A stretch of DNA of 64,000 nucleotides from UBA1822 sp963615055 (GTDB taxonomy: Bacteria; Bacillota; Negativicutes; Veillonellales; Dialisteraceae), in contig CAVEFO010000002.1 in assembly GCA_963615055.1 (NCBI GenBank), positions 33,180 through 97,179 of the forward strand, given 5' to 3'. Below are positions 54,310-62,429 of this stretch, one piece after another. Numbering within the stretch: the first letter of the stretch is position 1; every line of letters starts with the position of its first letter. The position numbers and the translations under genes were made by a program. The notes beneath the pieces were generated by a model that was not told where the DNA came from, ran no database searches, and was given only the letters and a program-made list of their open reading frames with translations.

Positions 54310-54325
54310 GCGTGCGCCGGAATCC

Positions 54326-54470
54326 GCGGTCCGTTGTCCGTGATCCGCTGTCCGTGTAACCGTGAACCGTGCGTGCATCACATGATTTGTCACATACGCC
54401 GAAGGCGTTATAAAAAACGTCGCGAAGCGACACCTGAACTGCTAATTCCTCACTGCTCACTGCTAACTTT
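54326..54470. repeat. CCGTTGT/CCGTGAA units followed by GCGACACCTGA core and TTAGCAG-type arm
   Basis: CCGCGGTCCGTTGTCCGTGA-type heptamers (54326-54372), then CGCCGAAGGCG and GTCGCGAAGCGAC palindromes with ACCTGAAC, then CTGCTAATTCC/CTGCTAAC heptamers. It combines two repeat families in one gap; no gene is present between 54266 and 54582. Confidence 0.8.
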
Positions 54471-54582
54471 TTACGCCTGCCGCCAAAAGAAGAATGCCGA
54501 AAAGCCTTGCCCCTCATATGTTAGCCCCTCATATGTTATAATACACAGAGTTTCATAGATTTCAGAAAGCAAGAGAACCAAT

Positions 54583-55083
54583 ATGAAGAGATTCGGATAC
54601 AAGCGGGGCGCTTTGGCGCTTTTGATGGCCGGCAGTCTGTTTCTGTCCGGCTGCGGCGTGCCTTTTTTCGACAATCCTTGGGAAGGGACTTGGTGGGGCG
54701 TGCAGGATGCCGGGAAAAATTGGTCCGGCGACGAGATTAAAAACTTGGAAACCTTCACCTTCACGAAAGACGGCGACACCATCACCGTCGAGCACCGCAC
54801 GCAGCGCGGGAAGAAGGAAATCGAGGGCGCGTTTTCCGGGACGGCGGTTGTGGATGGCGGGCGGCTTTTGGTGACGCCGAAGGACAGCCCGCGGCAAGTC
54901 GTGTTTTCCTTCAGCCGCACGGGTCGCACGATGGAGACGCCGCTTACGAATGCGGATGGCTCGGTCGTGACATTGACGGAGCTCACGGGGGATAACCGGG
55001 CGGAGATGGAAAAGGTCCGGAGCGAAATCACAGAGACGTTCTCCAAGCCGGAGAATGTCGTCAATACGACGCTGGGACGATAA
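54583..55083 (+). CDS. Hypothetical lipoprotein
   Basis: A 166-residue lipoprotein: basic start MKRFGYKRG, hydrophobic segment ALALLMAGSLFL, lipobox LSGC at residues about 21-24. The mature part starts GVPFFDNPWEGTWWGVQD and continues as a beta-rich small domain, a lipocalin-like look that I cannot tie to a named family. A weak GAGAA site precedes the ATG. It lies 13 bases before the flavin reductase gene, so they are probably co-transcribed. Confidence 0.75.
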   Translation: MKRFGYKRGALALLMAGSLFLSGCGVPFFDNPWEGTWWGVQDAGKNWSGDEIKNLETFTFTKDGDTITVEHRTQRGKKEIEGAFSGTAVVDGGRLLVTPKDSPRQVVFSFSRTGRTMETPLTNADGSVVTLTELTGDNRAEMEKVRSEITETFSKPENVVNTTLGR

Positions 55084-55096
55084 GGGAGGAAACGAA

Positions 55097-55612
55097 ATGT
55101 CATTTCATGAAATCGAGGCGGAATCGCTGTCTTGGAATCCTTTCGTGCAGATTGGGAAAGGTTGGTTTTTGGTCGGCGCGGGCGATGAAAAGGCGCACAA
55201 TGCGATGACGGTCAGTTGGGGCGGCCTCGGCGTGTGGTGGGGCAAAAATGCGGTGACGGTCTATATCCGCGAGAGTCGCTATACGAAAAAATTTTTGGAT
55301 GAAAATGAATATTTCACCGTGTCGGCGCTTCCGGAAGCGTATCGAAAAGAAATGGGATTTTTCGGCTCGCATTCCGGCCGCGACGGGGATAAATTCGTGG
55401 AGGCGGGACTCGTGCCGTATCCGATCTGCGGGACGGTCGGTGTCGCGGAGGCGGATACAATTCTGGTCTGCCGAAAGTTGTTGCATGTGCCGCTTCCGAA
55501 GGAAACGTTTTTGGATGCGGAGGCTTGCGGGAAATGGTACGCGGGGGCGGATGAGGGAAATTTCCACACGATGTACATCGGAGAGATTATAAAGGTTTTG
55601 CAAAAAGACTAA
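55097..55612 (+). CDS. Flavin reductase-family protein (FMN-binding split barrel)
   Basis: A 171-residue flavoprotein of the flavin reductase-like domain family. ATG 55097 follows GGGAGGAAAC. Family look: HNAMTVSWGGLGVWWGKN (FMN phosphate region), YIRESRYTKKFLDENEYFTVS and a closing HTMYIGEIIKVL. Members reduce or bind FMN, often with unknown partners; here no partner oxygenase is adjacent. Probably an anaerobe's flavin-linked electron carrier or oxygen/quinone-detoxifying enzyme (inference). Confidence 0.85.
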   Translation: MSFHEIEAESLSWNPFVQIGKGWFLVGAGDEKAHNAMTVSWGGLGVWWGKNAVTVYIRESRYTKKFLDENEYFTVSALPEAYRKEMGFFGSHSGRDGDKFVEAGLVPYPICGTVGVAEADTILVCRKLLHVPLPKETFLDAEACGKWYAGADEGNFHTMYIGEIIKVLQKD

Positions 55613-55705
55613 TCCGGAAAGAATCGCAGGAGAAAATGCCTGCGATTTTTGATTGCGTCAAAATTGCCATAACTTTTATCTATGAGACAGCTTTTCACTT
55701 TTGCA

Positions 55706-55734
55706 TGGACGATAGCGGGCGGCTGCGGTATAAT
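55706..55734 (+). promoter_or_regulatory. Putative promoter of korAB
   Basis: TGGACG, 17 bases, perfect TATAAT; leader of about 90 bases before korA. Confidence 0.55.
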
Positions 55735-55833
55735 GAAAATAAAGTAAGCAACGCGAGGAAGCGGTTGCGGCGTATTTCCGTTTTTGTGAAATGCGCTTTT
55801 CTGTGGATGTTTCCCGTCAAGGAGGAAGAGACT

Positions 55834-57576
55834 TTGGAGACAAAATCCGATTTTATTTGGAAAATGGGCGGCCAGCAGGGGCAGGGCGTGGAGTCCTGCG
55901 GCGAAATCCTCGGCAATGTCCTGACGCGGGAGGGCTATTCGCTCTTCAGCCAGCGCCTGTTCGCGTCGCGCATCAAGGGCGGACATACGACAATCGCGCT
56001 CCGGATCGCATCGCATGAGGTCGCGACGATCGGAGAGGCGATCGATTGCCTCGTGGCGCTCGATCAGGAAACGATTGATCTCCACGGCGATGAGGTCCGC
56101 GACGGCGGCGTCATTTTGGCGGACAGCGCTTTCAAACCGAAATGGGAAACACATTCGGGGCGCATTTTCTTGGCGCTTCCGATCACGGACATCGCGAAGG
56201 CGCACGGCTCCTTGCAGATGAAAAACATCGCGGCTCTCGGCATGTCGGCCGGTCTCTTGGGTTTCCCGAAGGAACCGTTCTTCCGTTTCATCGCGCATCG
56301 CTTTGAAAAGAAGGGCGCGGATGTCGTCGAGAATAACCGGGCGGCTTTCATCGAAGGCTACGATTGTGCGGTGGAAGCGATGCAGGGGCATTCCGTCGGA
56401 CGCCTTTCCGCACCGGAGAAATCGGACCGCGTGTACCTTTTGGGAAATGAGGCGGCGGCGCTCGGCGCGATTGCGGCAGGAAGCCGTTTCATGGCGTCGT
56501 ATCCCATTACGCCGGCGACGGAAATCATGGAATACATGATCAAGACCATGCACAAGACGAATTCGACGGTCGTGCAGACGGAGGACGAGCTGTCGTCTTG
56601 CATGATGGCAATGGGCGCGGGCTATGCGGGCGTGCGTGCTTTCACGGCGACGAGCGGCCCCGGGCTGTCGCTCATGGCCGAATCCATTTCCATGGCATCG
56701 ATAGCGGAAATTCCGGTCGTCATCATCGATGTCATGCGCGCCGGTCCTTCGACGGGCATGGCGACGAAAGTGGAGCAGAGCGACATCCGTTACGCCATCG
56801 GTGCGGGGCACGGCGATGCGGAAAAAATCGTACTCGCGGCGTCCTCCATCGAAGACTGTTTCTATCTCACGCAGGAAGCCTTCAATTTGGCGGAAGAATT
56901 CCAGACGCCCGTCATTTTGCTTTCGGATTTGCAATTCGGCATGTGCAAGCAGTCCGTGCCGGCTTTCGATAAAAATCGCGTGGAAATTCGCCGCGGGAAA
57001 TTGGTGCGCGAAGGACTGCCGGAGCTGCCGGTGGGCGAATATTTCCATCGTTTCGCCGACAGCGAAGACGGCATTTCGCCGCGGACGATTCCGGGCGTGG
57101 CAAACGGCATGTTTCTCTCGACGGGGCTGGAGCACAATCCATACGGGAAACCGGCGGAAGGCGCGGCCGATCGTCTGCAGCAGATGGAGAAACGCCATCG
57201 CAAGCTGGCCGGCGTTTCCAAGGCGATGCAGCCCTTCTTCACGCTGCATGAGGAAACGGAGACGGATTTGCTCTTGATTGATATCTGCTCGACGGGCGGC
57301 GCGGCGGCCGAAGCGGTCGAGACATTGGAAGCGGCGGGGAAAAAGGTGAATCACTTGCAGCTGCGGCTGCTGTCCCCGTTTCCGGCAGAAGAATTGCGTC
57401 CGTACATCGAGGGCGCGAAGAAGGTGCTGATTGTCGAGGAAACGATGACGGCCCAGCTTCGCGAGCTCTTTGCCGCGCATTTCGCCTGCCACGACAAATT
57501 GCTGTCGCTGCTCCAATATGACGGCACGCCCTTTGTCGCGTCCGCTATCGTCAAGAAAGCCGAGGAGGTTCTGTAA
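55834..57576 (+). CDS. korA: 2-oxoacid:ferredoxin oxidoreductase, fused gamma-alpha subunit (KorA-like)
   Basis: Subunit of the enzyme that interconverts 2-oxoacid plus CoA and acyl-CoA plus CO2 with ferredoxin; in Negativicutes usually taken to act on 2-oxoglutarate. TTG 55834 was chosen for the AAGGAGG eight bases upstream; 580 residues. The N-terminal gamma domain (about 1-180) has MGGQQGQGVESCGEILGN and FASRIKGGHTT; the alpha/pyrimidine-binding domain (about 195-440) has NEAAALGAIAAGSRFMASYP (part of it quoted) and TATSGPGLSLM; the C-terminal transketolase-like domain follows. It is two bases from korB. No separate ferredoxin subunit is encoded nearby. The exact 2-oxoacid is uncertain. 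Confidence 0.88.
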   Translation: METKSDFIWKMGGQQGQGVESCGEILGNVLTREGYSLFSQRLFASRIKGGHTTIALRIASHEVATIGEAIDCLVALDQETIDLHGDEVRDGGVILADSAFKPKWETHSGRIFLALPITDIAKAHGSLQMKNIAALGMSAGLLGFPKEPFFRFIAHRFEKKGADVVENNRAAFIEGYDCAVEAMQGHSVGRLSAPEKSDRVYLLGNEAAALGAIAAGSRFMASYPITPATEIMEYMIKTMHKTNSTVVQTEDELSSCMMAMGAGYAGVRAFTATSGPGLSLMAESISMASIAEIPVVIIDVMRAGPSTGMATKVEQSDIRYAIGAGHGDAEKIVLAASSIEDCFYLTQEAFNLAEEFQTPVILLSDLQFGMCKQSVPAFDKNRVEIRRGKLVREGLPELPVGEYFHRFADSEDGISPRTIPGVANGMFLSTGLEHNPYGKPAEGAADRLQQMEKRHRKLAGVSKAMQPFFTLHEETETDLLLIDICSTGGAAAEAVETLEAAGKKVNHLQLRLLSPFPAEELRPYIEGAKKVLIVEETMTAQLRELFAAHFACHDKLLSLLQYDGTPFVASAIVKKAEEVL

Positions 57577-57578
57577 TC

Positions 57579-58445
57579 ATGGCGTCACCGAGAGAATATA
57601 AAAATAAAATCATTCCGAATTGGTGCCCCGGCTGCGGCGACTTCGGGATTCAGAATGCGATTGCGGCCGTTTGCGCCAAGAAAGGCTGGGCTTTTGAGGA
57701 TATCGCTCTCATTTCCGGCATCGGCTGCTCGTCCCGTATCGGCGGCTATCACTATTGCTACGGCGCGCACACGACGCACGGGCGCTCGCTCCCCTTCGCG
57801 CAGGGGATCAAATGTGCCAACAAAGAGCTCCATACCATCGTCTGCTCCGGCGACGGTGATTCTTACGCGATTGGCCTCGGGCACGCGATGCACGCAATGA
57901 AACGGAATATGGACATCACGTATCTTGTTTTCGATAACCAAGTCTACGGCCTCACGAAAGGCCAGACAAGCCCGGCCTCCAGCCAAGGCTTCGTGACGAA
58001 GACGACGCCGGACGGAAATCCGACGACGCCGCTCGATGCCGTGTCCATGGCCATTGCCGCCGGCTGCGGTTTCGTGGCGCAGGCCTCGGCTCTGGATGCC
58101 AAGCAACTCATGGAGCTCATCGAAAAAGCCGTCGATCATCGCGGTTTCTCCTATATCAATATTTTTACCCCCTGCGTGTCCTTCAATAAATTCAATACGG
58201 CGCAGTGGTATCAGGAACACTTGAAGAAAATCGAAGACGTGCGTCCGGACTACGACTGCCACAACAAAGCGGCGGCCTTCGCGCTTCTGGCGGAAACGGA
58301 AAGCCTCGTGACCGGATTGATCTACGAGGAAACGGGCGCCCTTCCGCACGACGCCATTACCCCGGCAGCGGACAGAAAGCTCGTCGACCACGTCGAAAAA
58401 CCGTCCGATGAACTCTTTGAGACGCTTTTGGCCGAATTTCGGTAA
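57579..58445 (+). CDS. korB: 2-oxoacid:ferredoxin oxidoreductase beta subunit (KorB-like)
   Basis: Thiamine diphosphate- and 4Fe-4S-binding subunit partnering KorA. At 288 residues it has cluster cysteines in NWCPGCGDFG and GIGCSSRIGGY, the ThDP motif GDGDSYAIGLGHAMHAMKRN with DNQVYGLTKGQ (spanning about 88-130) and a fourth cysteine in FTPCVSFNKFNT. It follows korA by two bases; a strong terminator closes the operon. Confidence 0.92.
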   Translation: MASPREYKNKIIPNWCPGCGDFGIQNAIAAVCAKKGWAFEDIALISGIGCSSRIGGYHYCYGAHTTHGRSLPFAQGIKCANKELHTIVCSGDGDSYAIGLGHAMHAMKRNMDITYLVFDNQVYGLTKGQTSPASSQGFVTKTTPDGNPTTPLDAVSMAIAAGCGFVAQASALDAKQLMELIEKAVDHRGFSYINIFTPCVSFNKFNTAQWYQEHLKKIEDVRPDYDCHNKAAAFALLAETESLVTGLIYEETGALPHDAITPAADRKLVDHVEKPSDELFETLLAEFR

Positions 58446-58465
58446 TGTCCGGTCAATAAGCAAGT

Positions 58466-58513
58466 AAAAGAGCTGCGAGGAAATGGATTTCCATTTCCTC
58501 GCAGCTCTTTTTA
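58466..58513. terminator. Rho-independent terminator after korB
   Basis: About 20-pair stem AAAAGAGCTGCGAGGAAATG with CATTTCCTCGCAGCTCTTTT; bidirectional look. Confidence 0.92.
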
Positions 58514-58589
58514 GGAGAAAAGCGTCCGGTGGACGGTTTTCGGTGGCCGTCAGGTAAATGCGGCTGAGAAAGTTTCTTCTTTCATCTTC

Positions 58590-58618
58590 TTGCTCAATAC
58601 GTGTACACGTGTTATACT
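58590..58618 (+). promoter_or_regulatory. hicAB promoter with palindromic operator
   Basis: TTGCTC, 17 bases, TATACT; the spacer holds a perfect 12-bp palindrome ACGTGTACACGT (58599-58610), exactly where an autorepressor would block RNA polymerase. The likely binder is HicB. Confidence 0.75.
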
Positions 58619-58634
58619 TTTGTAAGGAGGTCAA

Positions 58635-58826
58635 ATGATGACCACGATGAAAGACAAAGATTTATTGAAATTGCTCATCCAAAACGGGTGGATTTTGATG
58701 AATATCAAGGGCAGTCATTATCGATTGAAAAAAGGAAATCAAATCGAAATCATTCCCGTTCACGGAAAAGATATGAAAATCGGCCTGCTCACTGCGATCT
58801 TAAAGCGTACAGGTGTTCAAAAATAG
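58635..58826 (+). CDS. hicA: HicA-type mRNA interferase toxin
   Basis: A 63-residue double-stranded-RNA-binding-fold toxin that cleaves mRNA. The hallmark GSHYRLKKG carries the catalytic His, followed by IIPVHGKDMKIGLL and ILKRTG. AAGGAGG lies upstream. The toxin comes before the antitoxin with a six-base gap, the typical hicA-hicB order. Confidence 0.9.
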   Translation: MMTTMKDKDLLKLLIQNGWILMNIKGSHYRLKKGNQIEIIPVHGKDMKIGLLTAILKRTGVQK

Positions 58827-58832
58827 GAGGTC

Positions 58833-59225
58833 ATGATGCTTGCCATTTATCCTGCCATTATTCACGACGATCCGGACGGCCTTTGGGCGGAATTTCCGGA
58901 TTTGCCGGGTTGTGCCACGCAAGGCGACACGCAAGAGGAAATTCTTGCCAATGCCGCCGAGGCGATGGAATGTTATCTTTTGGGGCTTTTGGAAGACGGT
59001 GAAAATATCCCCGCTCCTTCCGCACCCCAAATGATTTCCTGCGCCCCCGGCGCTTATCTCTCTCTCATCCGAGCCGATATCGATTTGGCAAAAAATACAA
59101 AATCGGTAAAAAAGACTCTCACCATTCCAGCATGGCTCAATCAAAGGGCGCTCGATGCCAATGTGAATTTCAGCAATCTTTTGCAAAGCGCGCTCATGCA
59201 AGAATTGCACGTCATGCCGAGATAA
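58833..59225 (+). CDS. hicB: HicB-type antitoxin
   Basis: A 130-residue partner of HicA. The N-terminal HicB fold is shown by YPAIIHDDPDGLWAEFPDLPG and GCATQGDTQEEIL (residues about 6-42). A C-terminal DNA-binding segment KKTLTIPAWLNQRALDAN (about 95-112) looks like a ribbon-helix-helix/CopG-type domain and would bind the palindrome in the promoter. AGGAGGT precedes the tandem ATGs (58833/58836). A UUCG terminator follows. Confidence 0.9.
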   Translation: MMLAIYPAIIHDDPDGLWAEFPDLPGCATQGDTQEEILANAAEAMECYLLGLLEDGENIPAPSAPQMISCAPGAYLSLIRADIDLAKNTKSVKKTLTIPAWLNQRALDANVNFSNLLQSALMQELHVMPR

Positions 59226-59231
59226 AATTTT

Positions 59232-59255
59232 CGCACTCTTCGGAGTGCGTTTTTT
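59232..59255 (+). terminator. Terminator of hicAB
   Basis: CGCACTC, UUCG tetraloop, GAGTGCG, T6. Confidence 0.92.
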
Positions 59256-59341
59256 GTTAAGCTTTGTTCTCACATAGAGTCGTCCATCATCCGGCGCTTC
59301 GCGCCACCGGCGACCGTCCACTGAATTTTCTTAAAATTTTG

Positions 59342-59391
59342 CAAAATAAAACGGCTCACCGGGATTGGCTTGCGGTGAGCCGCTTTATTTT
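59342..59391. terminator. Bidirectional terminator after the Sel1-repeat gene
   Basis: Twenty-pair stem (ACGGCTCACCG with CGGTGAGCCG plus flanking A/T arms, one mismatch), A and T runs on both sides. CCGGTATCCGT repeats follow (59402-59425, 59456-59485) up to the stop of the minus-strand gene. Confidence 0.88.
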
Positions 59392-59482
59392 GTGAAATAT
59401 TCGTCCGGTATCCGGTATCCGTTCGTCACATCCTATGGGGCACTCTGGCTCTCACGCACGGTCAGCGGCTCACGGCCAACGG

Positions 59483-60544
59483 TCAACGGATGTTGTATTG
59501 ATAATCGTCGCGGAGGGTGAGGATGGCGCCTGCGTCTCCGCGCATGGCTGCTTGGATGAGGCATTTCATGGCGAGTTTGGGATTTTTTTCGATGCCTTCG
59601 CCGGCGCCGTATGCGTAGCCGAGGCGTGCCATGGCAAATGCGTTTCCTCCGTCGGCGGCCGCTTGGTAGCAGGCGACGGCTTTTCGGATGTCGGGGGCTG
59701 TGCCGAGGCCGGATTCGTAGCAGAGTCCCAGGGCGGCGCGGGCGGCGGGGATTTGTTTTTTGTCGGCGCGGAGGAAGCATTGGAAGGCTTTTTCGCCGTG
59801 GCCGGGTTGTTTGTTTTTGTTTCGGTAGGTTTCGCCCAGGAGGAGGAAGGCTTCGTCGTTTCCTAATTTTTCGGCTTCGTCAGCCATGGCGAGGGCGCGG
59901 GTGTCGTCGAGGCAGCCGGCTTCGCCGCTCGCGTATTCGGTGGCGGCGACGGAAAGGAAGGTGCGGAGGGTCGCGGTACCGTCTTCTGCTTCCAGCGCGG
60001 CGCCTTTGTGAATCCAGAGTTCGGCGGCGGCAAGGTCTTTTGGGACGCAGTTTCCTTGGGCGTAGAAGAGGCCGACCATGAGCATGGCGGCGCCGCAATC
60101 TCGCTCGGCGGCTAGGAGGAAGAAACGGAAGGCGCGGCGGGGATTGACGCGGCCGAGCATGCCTTCGTCGTAGAGGCGGCCCAGGAGGTAGGCGGCTTCG
60201 GGGTCTCCGGCGTCGGCGGATTGTTCGAGGTATTTTTTGGCTTTTCGGGGCTCGGGCGGGTTTCCGGCGATGCCTTTCATGCAAAGTTTGCCGAGGTAGA
60301 GGGCGGCTTCGCTGTTTCCGGCGGCGGCGCTTTTTTCGTAGTATTCTTGTGCAAGGGTCTCGTCTTTTGTGACGCCACGCCCTGTCTCGTAGCGGTGCGC
60401 GATGACGCCGAGTGCGTGGGCGGCTTCGGCGGCGCCCATGGCAGCGGCTTTGGCAAAGTAGTCGGCGGCTTCCGGGTAGGCTTCGCGGTCGGCGGCGTCT
60501 TGGCCCATGGCGTAGTAGTATTCGAGCATGCGATCGGATGGCAT
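59483..60544 (-). CDS. Sel1-repeat (TPR-like) protein
   Basis: A 353-residue alpha-solenoid of about eight Sel1-like repeats, each of the type AxxxLGxxYxxGxGVxxDxxKAxxYYxxAAxxG (examples: GVIAHRYETGRGVTKDE and LGRLYDEGMLG; DIRKAVACYQAAADGGN). No signal peptide, so cytoplasmic; no His or Cys clusters. Sel1 proteins act as scaffolds for protein contacts, and this one has no fused enzyme domain. GGAGG precedes the ATG at 60544. Its start is flanked by repeats and it has no operon neighbour. Confidence 0.88.
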   Translation of the reverse strand: MPSDRMLEYYYAMGQDAADREAYPEAADYFAKAAAMGAAEAAHALGVIAHRYETGRGVTKDETLAQEYYEKSAAAGNSEAALYLGKLCMKGIAGNPPEPRKAKKYLEQSADAGDPEAAYLLGRLYDEGMLGRVNPRRAFRFFLLAAERDCGAAMLMVGLFYAQGNCVPKDLAAAELWIHKGAALEAEDGTATLRTFLSVAATEYASGEAGCLDDTRALAMADEAEKLGNDEAFLLLGETYRNKNKQPGHGEKAFQCFLRADKKQIPAARAALGLCYESGLGTAPDIRKAVACYQAAADGGNAFAMARLGYAYGAGEGIEKNPKLAMKCLIQAAMRGDAGAILTLRDDYQYNIR

Positions 60545-60584
60545 GGCTGTCCTCCAAAATGTGAGAATTTAGAATTGAGATTTG

Positions 60585-60840
60585 AGTATTGAGGGGCTTT
60601 GGGCGGCGGTTTTCTTTTGCGGCGTTTGTGGCGGGGGCTTTTGGTGTGATAGGGATGAGGGGCGAATTTTTTTGTTTTTTCTTTTTTCGGCAGACGGGGG
60701 CTTAAAAGGGATTGAAAAATGGCTTGATGGGGCTTGAAAAGGCTTGCGGGCGGCACATGGCGATGTTGTCCGTGTTACCGTGAATCGTGCGTGTTTGGCT
60801 TTGGGGGCGTGCGTGTTCGGCTTTGGGGTCGTGCGATGCG
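60585..60840. repeat. Cluster of dispersed repeat units
   Basis: In order: TATTGAGGGGC-type element (60590-60660), GGCTTGA decamers (60703-60750), CCGTGTTACCGTGAATCGTG units (60767-60795), then two copies of GCGTGTTYGGCTTTG (60789-60830). The second to fourth parts have the same order as at 11231-11385. No gene is seen in 60545-61002. Confidence 0.75.
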
Positions 60841-60958
60841 GGGCGCGGAAAACGACCCTCGGCCTCATCGGATTCTTATAGGTTTATTATATCATTCTTA
60901 ACGGAAAAGATAAAATGGGGGCGCGGGATTTTTTGATGATATTTTGATGAAGCGCAAA

Positions 60959-60997
60959 GAAAAAGCAAGCGGCTCTCAGTGCGGGGCGCTTGCTTTT
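60959..60997. terminator. Terminator of the minus-strand membrane protein gene
   Basis: AAAAGCAAGCG with CGCTTGCTTTT; on the minus strand the stem is followed by a T-rich run. Confidence 0.8.
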
Positions 60998-61002
60998 CGG
61001 TT

Positions 61003-61725
61003 TTATTCTTTTTCGGCTTGTTTGCGAATGTCGGAGAGGGAGAGTTCATTTTCGTCCGTTTGTGTTTCCGCTGTGTTCGGCTCCGGGGCAGCCGTTTCTT
61101 CTGTTTCGGTTTCCGTTTCCACAGGCGGCAGCGTTTCTGAATCGAGCGGTTTTCCGTCCGGGCCGACGCCGCGATCTTTGGCGCCGCTGATGTGGTAGTA
61201 GGCGTGGCGCATGACTTCTTCCTGCGGGACGCGGATGCGGCCGGGGAGTTTCTCTTCGAGTTTGTCCCAGAATTCGTCGGAGGCTTTCAGGAGAAGGCGC
61301 GAGACGTGGTCGGTGCCCGGCAAATTGTAGACGAGGGACCAGATGTCGCGTTTGTCCAGGCTGCCGTACATGCGGTACGTCTTGCGATAAGCGATGGTCT
61401 TGATCGGCTCGACTTTGAAATGGAAGGTGCCGTCGATGACATCGTAGGGAATCCGAAGCTTGCGCACGCGGAAAAGGCTGGCGTAGGTGACGACGAGATC
61501 ATTCTCGCAGATTTCATACGTGGAGCGTCCGCTGGAAACGGCGATGAAAAAGATGGCGACGATGGAAAGGGTGATGAGATCGAGCCACGGGATGTGCCCG
61601 GTATTCCAAATGTAGCGCACGGCCATGAAGAGATAGCCCAAAATGCAAAATCCGACGATGCCGTACAGATACAGATATGTCTTATGGATTTGCGAGCGGT
61701 CGGTGAAAATCGGGGTTTCGTTCAT
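61003..61725 (-). CDS. Membrane protein with PH-like domain and acidic tail
   Basis: A 240-residue protein starting MNETPIF (AAAGGAG upstream). Two transmembrane segments at about 20-40 and 52-70 are followed by YEICENDLVVTYASLFRVRK and IPYDVIDGTFHFKVEPIKT, the pattern of bacterial PH-like (YdbS/YcxB-type) domains, up to about residue 160. The C-terminal 45 residues are rich in Glu and Thr (ETETETEETAAPEPNTAE) and probably unstructured. Function unknown. It stands alone between two intergenic regions. Confidence 0.7.
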   Translation of the reverse strand: MNETPIFTDRSQIHKTYLYLYGIVGFCILGYLFMAVRYIWNTGHIPWLDLITLSIVAIFFIAVSSGRSTYEICENDLVVTYASLFRVRKLRIPYDVIDGTFHFKVEPIKTIAYRKTYRMYGSLDKRDIWSLVYNLPGTDHVSRLLLKASDEFWDKLEEKLPGRIRVPQEEVMRHAYYHISGAKDRGVGPDGKPLDSETLPPVETETETEETAAPEPNTAETQTDENELSLSDIRKQAEKE

Positions 61726-61744
61726 ACAGACTCCTTTATACACG

Positions 61745-62195
61745 GAAACAGAAAAATTATTTCTATATTGTACTACAGATTGCGAGATAAATCATTTTTT
61801 CAAAAAAAAGAAATCCGGCGTAGCGCGGGTGGCGGAAATCGAAATATAAAATTTTAGAAAATATTATAAAACCGCATCCGAGAATCTAATTGCATTTATA
61901 AACCAAGGAAACAAGGAAATAAAAATGCCGCATAATTGCGGGAAAAATTCATCAACGAATTGATTTCAAAATATGTATATATCTCAAAAAATAAACAAAA
62001 CAGAAGAAAATAAAACCGCAAAAACCACAAATAGAAATAAACTGGCATAAAAAATAAAAACATAAACAATAAAAGGCTGATGAAAATCCAGATATAACAA
62101 AAACGGAAATAAATATACCACAAAAATCAATAAAAAATAAGCGATTAAGTAGGAACAAAATGTTTTGCGAAAAAGAAAGCAATACAATTGTTTCT
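61745..62195. other. AT-rich island upstream of the decarboxylase operon
   Basis: About 450 bases, mostly A on the plus strand with dispersed CA and AAAT runs, much poorer in G+C than all neighbours. Reading the minus strand gives Phe/Leu/Ile/Tyr-rich frames with no good ribosome sites, an effect of base composition rather than a sign of genes. It may act as an UP element or nucleoid-protein binding region, or be of foreign origin. Confidence 0.6.
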
Positions 62196-62198
62196 GCA

Positions 62199-62227
62199 TT
62201 GACACGGAAAAGTTTATTGTATAAAAT
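62199..62227 (+). promoter_or_regulatory. Sigma-A promoter of the decarboxylase operon
   Basis: Perfect TTGACA, 17 bases, TAAAAT, at the edge of the AT-rich island. Confidence 0.8.
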
Positions 62228-62233
62228 GATATT

Positions 62234-62429
62234 CGAGATTGTGAGACAACGCGCAATTTCAGGATGGGGGACCGGAAGGGGAGCATTCGGTCGCACCCAA
62301 ACGCTCTTTCCGCTCACGGAGACGGAATCGGTAAACTGCATTTCTATTTATTATTCCATTGTGAGTCCGTAGCCGAAAAGAGCGAAAGAGTTTCCATTAT
62401 TTTTTCGTTTTAAGGAGGATGTTTCAACG
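62234..62429 (+). ncRNA. Structured leader RNA of unknown class
   Basis: About 195-base leader of the decarboxylase mRNA. Hand folding finds GACCG/CGGTC (62270-62274, 62288-62292) enclosed by GGG/CCC, then a long-range stem CGCTCTTT/AAAGAGCG (62302-62309, 62377-62384) with CTCAC/GTGAG inside it, and an alternative CGGAATCGG/CCGTAGCCG pairing that competes. AAGGAGG follows at 62411-62417. No riboswitch class was recognised; a sodium, biotin or organic-acid sensor is only a guess. Confidence 0.45.

Noticed and set aside
54334..54558. 74-codon frame over the repeats before the second lipoprotein gene
   Set aside because: It is formed by heptamer repeats, which read open in several frames by chance.
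59435..60081. Plus-strand frames opposite the Sel1-repeat gene
   Set aside because: Antisense to a well-supported repeat protein; Gly/Arg-rich shadow translations without start signals.
61984..62286. Hydrophobic 100-codon frame on the minus strand of the AT-rich island
   Set aside because: Phe/Leu/Tyr-rich composition follows from poly-A on the plus strand; no ribosome site; it overlaps the promoter of the decarboxylase operon.
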